Source: Hibiscus mutabilis
Lineage: Eukaryota; Streptophyta; Magnoliopsida; Malvales; Malvaceae
NCBI GenBank assembly: GCA_019671005.1
Contig: CM033745.1
Coordinates: forward strand, 47,849,644-47,913,643
DNA length: 64,000 bases
Direction: 5' to 3'
This document shows positions 43,763-55,440 of this stretch, in pieces. Numbering within the stretch: the stretch's first letter is position 1; every line of letters starts with the position of its first letter. A model generated the notes under the pieces. The model worked only from the letters and a program-made list of their open reading frames with translations. It was not told the DNA's origin and did no database searches. The translations under genes and the position numbers were made by a program.

Positions 43763-45856
43763 GGGACCTTCATTTTGTAATATGAACTCTGTTGTAATTT
43801 AGACCCTTTAATTCCCGTGGAAGTAGTTCAAAAGGGTGATTACCAGCGGAATCAGTATCTTTATATGCATACATTCTTGCACTGCATCATGACATTCACA
43901 TCATTATACACGCATTTATTTTTCTTGCAACCATATTAATGTTATAAATATTGTGGCAGTGTGAAAATAGAAGTTAACTCGCAATCATTCATCATCCATA
44001 CCTTACCCGATTACAAAGCAAGCTTATGGAAGACAGGATAATCAGTCTAGAAAAGGGGCAAAGAGAGCTCAAGGTAAGGTTTGAAGAGGCTCAAAGAAGC
44101 CTCAGTGACCAGATTGCTCAATCGCAAGCATCGATAGTATCCGACATAACCGCATTGTTGGCTAAGAGTCTTGGAAAGAGAGTTGAAGGAGAAACCGTTC
44201 AAGAACCAGAGGGTACCCCAGTTCACAATAAGGTTCAACCGGCTGCACCGAATCTGACTTGAAGGGTATATATCGACCCTGCGGGGATGTCGGCTAATCT
44301 TCAGGTAGGGGCATCTGAGACTCAACCCCTTGACACTGAAGCACTCTATGAAGAGGAGGTGCCAGACCTGAATTTGGTCGAAAGGATCAGGACAGAGGTA
44401 GAAAAAAAGTGGGAGGAAAGGTTTCGCCTAATGGAGGAAAGATTTAAAACTTTGAAAGCTATGGAAGAACCAGAAAATGATGCCAGTGACTTGAGTCTGG
44501 TATCCGACCTTGTCCTACCGCCAAAATTTAAAATGCCAGAGTTCGACAAATACGATGGAACCACGTGTCCTTCCGCGCACATAACGATGTACTACCGGAA
44601 GATGATGGCCTACCTTAAGGATGAGAAGCTACTTATGTACTGTTTTCAAGACAGCCTAACTGGAGCGGCGTTACGGTGGTACACCTAGTTGAGCAGGGTA
44701 AATGTCAAAACATGGAAAGATCTTTCAAGAGTATTCATTGAGCAATATAAGCATGTAAAAGATATGACCCCCAGTAGAATTATGTTGGAAAATATGGGGC
44801 AGAAGTCCAACGAAAGTCTACGACAATATGCTCAAAGGTGGCGGGAAGTGGCCGCCCAAATTTAGCCACCCCTCCCAGAACATAAAATTACGCCATTATT
44901 CGTTAATACTTTGAAGAGGGTACTTTTCGATCACCTCATTAATAACACAACACAGAGTTTTGCTTATTTGATTAGGACTGAAGAGTCCCTTGAATTGGCA
45001 ATTAAGAGTGGTAGAATTGATAGCGGGGAAGGATCTCGAAAGTACAACAAGAAGAATGAAGTAAACGCCGCTAGTACTTACACTGCCCCGAAGAATTTTA
45101 CAATCTCACAGCCACAAGCACCTGTGGGAAAGACGCAAAACTTGAATCAAAGAGAGGAGAGAACCTCGAGAAAAGAGAAAGAGAGGCAAAATTTTACTCC
45201 ACTACTCGTTTTGTACTCAGAGCTTTACTCCCAGTTGTATGAAGCAGGCCTGGTCCGTCCATATTACGTTACTCCTTTCAAACCGCCATTCCTGGCCTGG
45301 TATAACCCGAACGCGCATTGCGACTATCACGGTGGTGCCCCTGGTCATCCCACCGAGAACTGCCTTGCTTTCAAAAAACTTGCGCATAACTTAATTTATT
45401 ATGGGATACTAAAGTTTGAAGAACCAAGTGTAGCTACTAACCCGTTGCCTAATCATGGGAACAGAGGAGTAAACGTGATTGAGGAATGCTTTACCATGAA
45501 AATTATGGATGATGTGTCAGAAATCAAATCCCCTCTGCGGTGGGTATTTCAACAATTGTGCATGGCCCATGTGATCGACAAAGGCATGGTAATAAGGCAG
45601 AAGGGATGTGAAGTGTATTGCGAATTCCATCAGGACGAAGGGCATGACATCCAAAAGTGTGACGAGTTCAAGAGATTGGTACAACAATTGATGAATGAAA
45701 AGCAAATAGAATTCTTCGAAGAGCCCACAGGAAAGAAGGGGTCAAACGTACATATGACGGATAGCCCCATCGCTAATTATGGGAGAGATAGACCTCTTAT
45801 CATCTCCTCCAGGCCGGGGAGTGCAGGTACCTCCCAAGGAGAAACCACTAAGATAA
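43763..45856 (+). repeat. Segment duplicated inside Ogre-C, first copy
   Basis: This stretch, from the end of ORF1 through gag, is repeated in the same orientation at 49988-52082, where Athila-2 ends the visible copy. The two are very similar, mostly single-base changes. The left join lies in GGGGACCTTC, which occurs at both parent sites. Confidence 0.92.
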
Positions 45857-46229
45857 ATCCCAAGATCATCACCTCAGCACCATCCCCGTTCCCATTCAAG
45901 GATATGCGGCAAACTCCCTGGAACTATGCTGTAAATGTGACCACGCCAGAAAAGCCAGAATCTGGTGAGGTAAAAGAGCTTACACTGAAAGACAAGCAAA
46001 GCAAGAGTGATGTGAATGTCGGTGAGGTGGGTCATTTCATGAGGAGCGGCATATGTTACTCCTCTGAGACCTTGAGGGCTGCCGAAGCAGCCAAAGATAA
46101 AGGTAAGGATACATCGGTTACCCCCGCGCAGATATTAATGAAGAACCTCTTCCAAAGATAAATGAGTCGGTAACCGAGGCTCAGGCCAAAGAATTTCTAA
46201 GGTTCCTGAGACATGGCGAGTACAGCATA
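44026..46229 (+). pseudogene. Ogre-C gag, first copy
   Basis: ATG at 44026 (MEDRIISLEKGQREL). A coiled-coil N-terminus is followed by the Ogre/Tat capsid (LPPKFKMPEFDKYDGTTC, LTGAALRWYT). Two zinc-knuckle-like sites have His in place of the second Cys: C137-H140-H146-C151 and C237-H240-H245-C250 of the open frame 44911-46161. Stops: TGA 44260 (AGA in the second copy), TAG 44686 (CAG) and TAG 44863 (CAG). A frameshift near 46140 separates it from the protease frame. Gag would package the element RNA. Confidence 0.9.
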
Positions 46230-47461
46230 GTGGAACAACTACGAAAGCAACCGGCTAGGATCATAGTGCTGGAGTTACTCTTGAGTTCAGAAAAACACCG
46301 TGAGGCACTACTAAAAGTACTAAACCAAACTTTTGTGCCCCAGGACATTTCTATGGCAAAACTGGACACGATAGTGGGTCATATCACTGCCTATAACCAT
46401 ATAACATTCAGTGATGACGAGATCCCCGAGGGCGGAATGGGGTCCACCAAAGCTCTTAACATCACAACCCACTGCAAAGGGTATGTGGTACCGGGGGTAC
46501 TGATTGACAACGGGTCAGCACTGAACGTGCTGCCTATGGTGACTTTGCAGAAACTACCAATAGATGGTTCTCACCTAAAGCCCTGCCATAACTCCGTGAG
46601 AGCTTTTGACGGCACACAAAGAGGAATAATGGGAAAAATTGAGGTGCCTCTATTGATCGGGCCGACTGAGTACGTGATCGATTTTGTGGTCATGGACATA
46701 AAATCATCTTACAGCTGCTTATTGGGAAGGCCATGGATCCACTCCGCAGGAGTTGTCACCTCATCATTACATCAGAAATTAAAATTCGTAATCGAAGGCA
46801 AATTGGTCACAGTGGAGGCCGAGCAGGAAATTATTGCTTCAGTGACGTCAGATGCCCCCTACAATCAAAATGACGAGGATGCTGCAGAATGCTCTTTTCG
46901 AGCATTAGAGCTAGTGAATGCCACCTTCGTCGCGGAGGTAAGTCGGATCCCTTATCCCAGGTTATCTAATTGTACCAAGATGACTGTCGCCGAAACTTTA
47001 GGCCGAGGAGCCAAAGCAGGAAGAGGGTTGGGGAAGAGATTGCAAGTGAGCCTACGAGCCAAAAATATGATAACCAAGAAGGACCGTTTTGGGCTGGGTT
47101 ACAAACCAAGTGTCCAACAGAGAAAAGAAGAATACAAGAGAAAAGAAGAACAAAGAAAAGCCAGATTTAAAGGAGAAAACATTCCATGGAGACCAATGTC
47201 ATTCCCTAGTTTGAAAACCACTTTTGTCTCCGGAGGATTCTACCAACCAGGACAAGAGGTTGAAGAGGCAATTAAGGAAAATGACGTACTCAACAAGGAT
47301 GAAATGTTTAATGAATCACTTGAAGGGATGTCCATCAACATGATAGCTGGAAAGGGCCAAGTCAGCAAAATGTTGACCAACATCCGCCCCTGCCATCCCG
47401 GAGAAACTCCTGATAACTGGAGCCGCATTGATCTACCTGTGGTTTTTAGGACTAGATCAGA
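46230..47461 (+). pseudogene. Ogre-C protease and G-patch-like region (exon before the intron)
   Basis: Open frame of 411 codons. The protease site is LIDNGSALNV with D93 (DNGS in place of the usual DTG/DSG). LLGRPWIHSAG near 164-174 is the second conserved protease box. A glycine-rich segment at about 258-291 (GRGAKAGRGLGKR ... RFGLGYKP) resembles a G-patch, an RNA-binding fold also known in some retroviral polyproteins. It ends with an NWSRIDLPVVF segment at the intron donor. Its upstream link to gag is broken by a frameshift, so it is a pseudogene although the frame itself is clean. Confidence 0.85.
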
Positions 47462-47672
47462 GTAATGCTTTGAATCAACTTTTTTTTTGCCCATAAACAA
47501 TGGGGATCTCTTGTATAGGGCACCTATGTTAACTTTTTGTTGAAATAAAAATATCTTTCCCATTTTCTTGAATGATAAACATTTCATTTATTTCATTCAT
47601 TCATTTTTCATGTTCATTCACTTCATATAAAGCCATTCTCTTCCCAATACAATTCATTCTCATTTAACGCAG
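47462..47672 (+). other. Spliceosomal intron of Ogre-C, between protease and RT
   Basis: Donor A|GTAATGC at 47462, acceptor AACGCAG|G ending at 47672, 211 bp, T-rich. The protease frame ends in a TAA that overlaps the donor. Splicing keeps frame into the exon that starts at 47673, phase 2, just as in Ogre-B (20949-21165). Confidence 0.85.
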
Positions 47673-49222
47673 GTCTCTCATGATTGACTGTATGAATGAT
47701 ACCAGATCCAATCCCGGAGTGAATTTTGAATGCCCCAAGATCTCAAAGGGAATTGGGGAAGAAGATTGTAAGATAGAATGTGAGGTCCCTGTAGAGTTGA
47801 GGAGAATGGTGGCCAACGAAGAAAGGCAAATCATGCCCCACCAAGAAGAAACAGAAGTTGTAAACTTGGGGACTGAAGAAGAGAGAAAAAAAAGTAAAAA
47901 TAGGGACGGCGTTTTCCTCGAAAACCAGGAACGAACTGATAACCCTACTCCAGGAATTTAAGGATATTTTCGCTTGGACTTATCAAGATATGCCAGGTTT
48001 GAATACTGACATAGTGGTGCACTAACTGCCAACAAAGCCAGAGTGCAAAACAATACAGCAAAAACTCGGGAGAATGAGACTGATATGTTGTTAAAGATCA
48101 GAGAAGAGGTAAAAAACAGTTTGATGCTGGTTTCTTGGAGGTAGCCAAATACCCCGAATGGGTTGCAAACATCGTACCAATACCAAAGAAGGACGGGAAA
48201 GTCTGTATGTGTGTAGATTATAGGGATATAAACCGAGCCAGCCCTAAAGACAACTTCCCCTACCACATATTGACACGCTGGTTGAAAACACTGCGGGACA
48301 CTCATGGTTTTCATTCATGGATGGCTTTTCAGGGTACAACCAGATAAAGATAGACTCTAACGACACAGAGAAAACCACATTCATAACCATGTGGGGAACT
48401 TTTTGCTACCGGGTGATGCCTTTCGGGCTCAAGAACGCAGGGGCAACTTACCAAAGAGCAATGGTGACTCTTTTCCATGACATGATGTACAAAGAAATAG
48501 AGGTATACGTGGACGACATGATCGCCAAGTCCCGAACAGAGGAGGAGCACCTACAGAACTTAAGAAAACTATTCCAGAGACTACGGAAATACCGGCTGAG
48601 GCTTAACCCTGCAAAATGCACCTTCGCCGTTACTTCTGGAAAACTCCTACGGTTCGTGGAAAGCAGAAGAGGGATTGAGATCGATCCAGATAAAGTGAAA
48701 GCCATCCAGGATCTCTCACCACCCCACACTCAGAAGGAAGTTCGTGGTTTCCTGGGGAGGTTGAATTCTATCTCTCGTTTCATTTCCCAATTAACTGATC
48801 GACGTGACCCAGTCTTCAGACTTCTTAGAAAGAATAGTCCCGGTGTATGGGATGAGGAATGTCAAAGAGCCCTAGAAAAGATCAAAAGGTACCTGACAAA
48901 TGCTCTAATTTTAGTCGTGCCAGTACCAGACAGGCCGTTAATTCTCTACCTGACAGTCTTTGAGAATTCAATAGGGTGTGTATTGGGGCAACACGATGAG
49001 TTAGGGAAAAGGGAGCAAGCCATCTATTACCTAAGTAGAAAGTTCAATGATTGTGAAACGCGGTACCCGCCAGTTCAAAAGCTGTGTTGTGCTTTGGTTT
49101 GGGCTACCTAGCGGCTTAGGCAGTATATGTTGTACCATACTACTTGGTTGATATCCAAGCTAGACCCCTTGAAGTTCTTAATGGAAGCACCAGCACTAAC
49201 GGTAAGGATGGCCCACTGACAG
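47673..49222 (+). pseudogene. Ogre-C reverse transcriptase and RNase H
   Basis: An acidic pre-RT region (47680-47880) is followed by a frameshift in an A-rich run near 47890 and several stops to 48130. The RT core is then open: VCMCVDYRDINRASPKDNF, MDGFSGYNQI, MPFGLKNAGATYQRAM and the catalytic box YVDD (residues 64-67 of the frame 48317-49111). The RT-linked RNase H follows (LILYLTVFENSIGCVLGQHD) with a TAG at 49109-49111 where a Lys or Gln codon is expected. It would copy element RNA into cDNA. Confidence 0.88.
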
Positions 49223-49804
49223 ATGCTCTTATCCAAATTTGACATTGTATACGTGAGCCAGAAAGCCGTAAAGGGAAGCGCCGTAGCGGATTTCCTAGCT
49301 AGTCGCGCTTCGAATGATTATGAGGCGTTGAACTTTAATTTCCCGGATGAAGACTTGATGTACATTACAACCGAGGAAAAGGTTTCAGATGATAACTCAT
49401 GGAAGCTTTACTTTGATGGGGCCTCTAACGCCTTCGGGCATGGGATAGGGGCCGTGCTAATTTCCCCCGAGAATGTCTATTATCCCTTCACCAGCATACT
49501 AGAATTCTTCTGCACCAACAATATAGTTGAATACGAAGCCTGCGTTATGGGACTAAACTCAGCTATTGAAAGAAAGATTAAGGAACTTCAAGTATTCGGA
49601 GATTCATCCTTAGTGATTTACCAGTTGCGTGGGGAATGGGAAACCAGAGACCCGAAGTTGGTCAAATATTATGAATTGATTCAAGAGCTCACCAAGGAGT
49701 TCGAAAAGGTCAGCTTCAATTACCTTCCCAGAGAAGAAAATCAGATGGCAGACGCCTTGGCAACCCTGGCTTCCATGTTTAAAACGAACACTGGGCAGAA
49801 ATGA
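49223..49804 (+). pseudogene. Ogre-C archaeal-type RNase H
   Basis: Clean 193-codon stretch that is part of the pol polyprotein. Four expected metal-binding acids are present: D65 (LYFDGASN), E103 (NNIVEYEA), D127 (FGDSSLV) and D177 (QMADALA). A second RNase H of this type is a hallmark of the Tat/Ogre lineage. It is intact in itself but cut off from RT by stops upstream, so it has no natural start of its own. Confidence 0.88.
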
Positions 49805-49990
49805 AGCCCATTAAGATGCAGACTTTTGAAAGGCCTGCTCATTGTTGTAATGTTCAGGAAGAGATTGATGGAAACCAATGGTACTATGACATCTTGCAAT
49901 ATATCAAGCTTCAAAAGTATCCCGAAGGGGCAAGTGACAATGACAGAGAAACACTCAGAAAAATGGCGACAAGATATGTCCTAGATGGGG
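49805..49990 (+). pseudogene. Ogre-C integrase N-terminal stub
   Basis: Only the first part of integrase (IKMQTFERPAHC ... LRKMATRYVLDGDL) is present. At 49988 the sequence switches to the post-ORF1 leader, so the zinc-binding and catalytic domains are missing here. Ogre-B continues GEILY at this place. Confidence 0.8.
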
Positions 49991-52082
49991 ACCTTCATTT
50001 TGTAATATGAACTCTGTTGTAATTTAGACCCTTTAATTCCCATGGAAGTAGTTCAAAAGGGTGATTACCAGCGGAATCAGTACCTTTATATGCATACATT
50101 CTTGCATTGCATCATGACATTCGCATCATTATACACGCATTTATTTTTCTTGCAACCATATTAATGTTATAAATATTGTGGCAGTGTGAAAATAGAAGTT
50201 AACCCGCAATCATTCATCATCCATACCTTACCCGATTACAAAGCAAGCTTATGGAAGACAGGATAATCAATCTAGAAAAGGGGCAAAGAGAGCTCGATGC
50301 AAGGTTTGAAGAGGTTCAAAGAAGCCTCAGTGACCAGATTGCTCAATCGCAAGCATCGATAGTATCCGACATAACCGCATTGTTGGCTAAGAGTCTTGGA
50401 AAGAGAGTTTAAGGAGAAACCGTTCAAGAACCAGAGGGTACCCCAGTTCACAATAAGGTTCAACCGGCTACACCGAATCCGACTAGAAGGGTATATATCG
50501 ACCCTGCGGGAATGTCGGCTAATCTTCAGGTAGGGGCATCTGAGACTCAACCTCTTCACACTGAAGCACTCTATGAAGAGGAGGTGCCAGACCTAAATTT
50601 GGTCGAAAGGATCAGGACAGAGGTAGAAAAAAAGTGGGAGGAAAGGATTCACCTCATGGAGGAAAGATTTAAAACTTTGCAAGCTATGGAAGAACTAGGT
50701 AATGATGCCATTGACTTGAGTCTGGTATCCGACCTTGTCCTACCGCCAAAATTTAAAATGCCAGATTTCGACAAATACGATGGAACCACGTGTCCTTTCG
50801 CGCACATAACGATGTACTGCCGGAAGATGGCGGCCTACCTTAAGGATGAGAAGCTACAGATTCACTGTTTCCAAGACAGCCTAACTGGAGCAGCGTTACG
50901 GTGGTACACCCAGTTGAGCAGGGTAAATGTCAAAACATGGAAAGATCTTTCAAGAGCATTCATTGAGCAATATAAGCATGTAAAAGATATGACCCCCAGT
51001 AGAATTATGTTGGAAAATATGGGGCAGAAGTCCAACGAAAGTCTACGACAATATGCTCAAAGGTGGCGGGAAGTGGCTGCCCAAATTCAGCCACCCCTCC
51101 CGGAACATGAAATTACGCCATTATTCGTTAATACTTTGAAGGGGGTACTTTTCGATCGCCTCATTAATAACACAACACAGAGTTTTGCTGATTTGATTAG
51201 GACTGGGGAGTCCCTTGAATTGGCAATTAAGAGTGGTAGAATTGATAACGGGGAAGGATCTCGAAAGTACAACAAGAAGAATGAAGTAAACGCCGCTAGT
51301 ACTTACACTGCCCCGAAGAATTTTACAGTCTCACAGCCATAAGCACCTGTGGGAAAGGCGCAAAACTCGAATCAAAGAGAGGAGAGAACCTCGAGAAAAG
51401 AGAAAGAGAGGCAAACTTTTACCCCACTACCCGTTTCGTACTCGGAGCTTTACTCCCAGTTGTATGAAGCAGACCTGGTTCGTCCATATTACGTTACTCC
51501 TTTCAAACCGCCATTCACGGCCTGATATAACCCGAACGCGCATTGCGACTATCACGGCGGTGCCCCCGATCATCCCACTAAGAACTGCCTTGCTTTCAAA
51601 AAACTTGTGCAGAACTTAATTGATTCTGGGATACTAAAGTTTGAAGAACCAAGTGTAGCTACTAACCCGTTGCCTAATCATGGGAACAGAGGAGTAAACG
51701 TGATTGAGGAATGCTTTACCAAGAAAATTAAGGATGATGTGTCGGAAATCAAATCCCCTATGCGGTGGGTATTTCAACAATTTTGCATGGCCCATGTGAT
51801 CGACATATGCATGGTAATAAGGCAGAAGGGATGTGAAGTGTATTGCGAATTCCATCAGGATGAAGGGCATGACATCCAAAAGTGCGACGAGTTCAAGAGA
51901 TTGGTACAACAATTGATGAATGAAAAGCAAATAGAATTCTTCGAAGAGCCCATAGGAAAGAAGGGGTCAGACGTACATATGACGGATAGCCCCATCGCTA
52001 AATACGGGAGAGATAGACCTCTTATCATCTCCTCCAGGCCGGGGAGTGCAGGTACCTCCCAAGGAGAAACCACTAAGATAAA
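49988..52082 (+). repeat. Segment duplicated inside Ogre-C, second copy
   Basis: Second copy of 43763-45856, offset by about 6.2 kb. It is truncated on the right by Athila-2 at 52083. Confidence 0.92.
50251..52082 (+). pseudogene. Ogre-C gag, second copy
   Basis: ATG at 50251. The same capsid and the second zinc-knuckle-like site (CEFHQDEGHDIQKC) are present. Stops differ from the first copy: TAA 50410 (GAA in copy 1), TAA 51340 (CAA) and TGA 51533 (TGG). The stops of the first copy are sense codons here. The gene runs into the Athila-2 LTR at 52083, and its continuation at 63525 lacks about 870 bases. Confidence 0.9.
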
Positions 52083-53638
52083 TGATAAGTGTTCAAAAGT
52101 ACTATTTTTCTTACCCTTTTTACTCATATTATTGTTAGACTTAGGCTCATATTAGTTTCATAATTAGCCATTCATGCATTAATCCATGTTTCCTTCCATC
52201 GTTGAGCTTGATTACATAACTTGGTAGTTTTTGTGGAAAAAGATGCTGCTTTGGTGTGCTTTGTGTGTGTATGTGCAGGATCACTTGCCAAAGCAATGTC
52301 GAGCTAGTTGCCAGGGCAATGCATGAAGGATATGTCGAGCTAGTTGCCAGGGCAATGCATGAAGGAGACGCCGAGCCAGTTGCCATGGCAATTGTCGGCA
52401 AAGAGAAAATGCGATAGGGATGTCGAAATTAATGACTATACAAGCCCAAGATGACATGGAGCAAGGCCCAAGCCCAAAGGAATTTGATTGTCATGCAGAG
52501 ATTAAAGAAGAATTAAATTCCAAGAAGATAGGAGAAGTTCTAATAGGAATAAAATTATAATAAAGAATTATATTCTTTAAAGATAATTTAATTCCAACTC
52601 AAACTCCTCCTCAAAGAAGGACTTTGGCCTAGCCCTATAAATGGCAAGGAGATTTCGACAACTTGGAGGAGAGAGCATTAAGGGAAATTTCGACAAGTCC
52701 AAGGGAGAAAGCAAGGGGAATTTTCAACAAGCATCTAGGGCAAGGGATTTTTGTCAAGCTTCATCTTTTCTTCCTTGTTCGATTGGGTTCATGCTAGGGA
52801 TTATTTATCTTGTGTTTCTTTGGAACCTAGCCATGAACTAAATCTACTTGGCTATGGTTATTGTGTTTTGTGGTTGTGAGAAACTATTGGTTTTTGTTTA
52901 GGTAATAAGAGTTTGCACTTTTCTATTTCAAGGTTTATTCATTCTTGGTTCTTATTCTTGTTTGCGAGTGAATTGGGAGAGGATCTCGTGATTTCATCTA
53001 TTTATCTAATATCGGGAGAGTTAGATTCAAGAAATGAATGAATATGATCTTTATTCAATCTAATGATGGTGAAGATTAATCCGGCTTAGGAATAAGTTAA
53101 GGATTTAAACGGCTAAGAGGAGCGCAAGATTGGTTGTTGTTCACCCTTGATTCACGCAGGGATGTATTATCAAGGCATGCACAAGTAGCTAGAGTTTCGT
53201 CTTAGGGATAAGAAGAAACCATTGAAGAACGCTCTGTCGAACCTTGAAGATTGCTGCCCATACGCCCAAGTAGTTGCCCAACTAGTTGCCCAGGCAACCA
53301 TCGATTAGTTGCCAAGGCAACCCCGTTGTGCAAGTTGCCACGGCAACTGAGTTGCCCGTGCACTCTTTTACCAAGACGATCCAATCGGCTATCACACCTC
53401 AACTCACAATAACTTGGCCTATCTCTCTCATTTGAATTCATCTTATCTTTTACTTTATTTGCTTTCTAGATTAGTTATTAGTTAAACTTCTATAATCCTT
53501 TATTTGTGTTTTTACTTTTTACAGTGCAAGAGACTAGATTCTTGAAGTAGCACCAATCCCTGTGGAGACGATATCTTTTATACTATAACTTGCGACGTGT
53601 ATACTTGCACATTTTCGTAGCACTTATTACGCGCAACA
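52083..53638 (+). repeat. Athila-2 5' LTR
   Basis: 1556 bp, TGATAAGTGTTC to GCGCAACA. It contains six perfect TTGCC-NN-GGCAA palindromes (52308, 52344, 52380, 53286, 53309, 53335) in two clusters, near the U3 start and near the R/U5 part. Confidence 0.96.
52636..52642 (+). promoter_or_regulatory. TATA box of Athila-2 5' LTR
   Basis: TATAAAT, conserved in position with the 3' LTR (62832) and Athila-1. Confidence 0.6.
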
Positions 53639-53644
53639 AGTTTT

Positions 53645-53662
53645 TGGCGCCGTTGCCGGGGA
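53645..53662 (+). other. Primer-binding site, tRNA-Asp type (Athila-2)
   Basis: TGGCGCCGTTGCCGGGGA, six bases after the LTR end. The next bases (TTGGCAAT) make the PBS end part of a TTGCC...GGCAA inverted repeat. Confidence 0.95.
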
Positions 53663-53760
53663 TTGGCAATAGCGACTTTGTTTTTACTTTCTTGCACTTA
53701 CTTTTTATTTTTATTGTTTAAAATTCAAAGGGCTAACAAACTTTGGTTTTGCATTGGTAT

Positions 53761-55440
53761 ATGACCAGGGCGAGACCAACTTCACCAGAATATCCCTTTG
53801 ATCCAGAAATCGAACGAACCTTACAAAGACTTAGACGAAGGATAAGAGAAGCAATGGCAAATCAAGATAGCAATATGAATCAAGATATTCGAGCAGGAGG
53901 AGGAGTGATTCTTGCACGAAATAGAACTATTCGAGACTATCTTGAAGAAGATCTTGATGGACTTAACCCAGGAGTTGTCGCACCTGAAATTGAAGCCGAC
54001 CACTTTGAGTTGAAACCGGTAATGTTTAATATGATCAACACAATAGGTCAATTTGGCGGCTCAGCAACTGAAGATGCACGGCAACATCTGAAATCTTTCC
54101 TCGAGATTTGCAACTCGTTCAAGATACACGGAGTCACCCCCGATGTCCTACGATTAAGATTATTCCCCTATTCACTGAGGGATAGGGCGAAAGCATGGTT
54201 GAATAGCATTCCTGACGGATCCATAGCATCTTGGACTGATCTTTGTCGTGATTTCCTTGCTAGATTTAATCCTACGAATTTGACTGATAAGCTTCGTAAC
54301 GACATTACTTCTTTTTGGCAGGCAGATGATGAATCCATGTACGAGGCTTGGGAGCGATATAGAGAACTTCTATACAAATGCCCCCTACACGGATTCCCGA
54401 TGTGGACTCAAGTAACAATGTTTTACAACGCCGTGAATACACCAACAAGGATGATGCTAGATGCCTCGGCAAACGACATACTCTTAGATAAGTCGCCGGA
54501 AGAAGCAATGCAAATCTTAAACAGGCTGGCCAAGAATGATTGTCAATTCCCATCTACTAGAAGAGGAGGAGTTAGACGCTAAGCCACAATACATGAACTA
54601 GGATCATCGATTCAATTTCGCACAATTGGCCACTTTAACCAAGATGGTCCAGAACATGCAAAAACCAAACAACACACATGAAGTCAAGGTAATGGATTCT
54701 TTTTGTGAGTTATGTGGTGATAACCATAATTCTTCTGAATGTATGCAGAATCCGAAATCCAGCTTCTATGTGGGGAATTACAATCGGAGCAATAACGTGA
54801 TGTCCAATACATACAATCCAGCTTGGAAGAAGCACCGAAATTTTTCATGGAGTAATCCCAACAATGCTCTAAACCAGAACAATCAGAATGCACAAGCATC
54901 GGTATTCGAACAGAATATGCCACGACAATGATGCCGCAAAGAACAACCGACAACATCTAGTTCTTTGGAAAATTCTCTAAATGCTTTTATGATGAAAACT
55001 AAATCTTATATGGCTGAGAATAGTAATTTCATAAAAAGAACTGATGCTTTTATTAACAGGACCGAGATGAGATTGCAAAACCAAGAGGCGACAATCAAAT
55101 CATTGGAAAATCAAGTGGGACAGTTTGCTCAAAATCTGAATACTAGACCACAAGGAGGTTTACCTAGCGATACCGAAGTCCCAAGAGGAACTGGCCATGA
55201 GCAATGTAAGGCAATCACCACCAGAAGTGGCCAACAACTTAGAGAGGTTCAAACCCGCTCGTCAAACAAAACTCCACAAAAAGATTAAGACGAACCTAGC
55301 GGCAGAGCCTCAGATGCTGAACCAGGAATTGTCGCGGCAACCGGCAATAAGCATGCCTCGGAAACCGACGATGCCTCGGCAACTTGCGATAAGCATGCCT
55401 CGGCAACCCCAGTTGATAATGCCTCGGTAACTCCAGATGT
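53761..55440 (+). pseudogene. Athila-2 gag
   Basis: ATG at 53761 (MTRARPTSPEYPF). The capsid region is fully open to 54580: FNMINTIGQFGG, LRLFPYSLRDRAKAWLNS, DKLRNDITSF. It then has TAA at 54580-54582 (a Gln codon in Athila-1), a one-base deletion near 54610, the CELCGDNHNSSEC knuckle-like segment, a stop near 54930 and another near 55286. The 3' end carries the repeated GCCTCGGCAA motif, giving Ala-Ser-Ala-Thr units. It matches Athila-1 gag closely. Confidence 0.92.

Larger units (their letters stand above)
38200..52082 (+). mobile_element. Ogre-C: Ogre/Tat retrotransposon, first part
   Basis: 5' LTR, tRNA-Arg PBS (40797-40814), leader, ORF1, gag, protease/G-patch, intron, RT, RNase H, archaeal-type RNase H and the start of integrase. 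At 49988 the sequence jumps back to the leader and repeats gag until Athila-2 cuts it at 52083. It resumes at 63525. All ORFs are decayed, and no 3' end is in the window. Confidence 0.9.
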
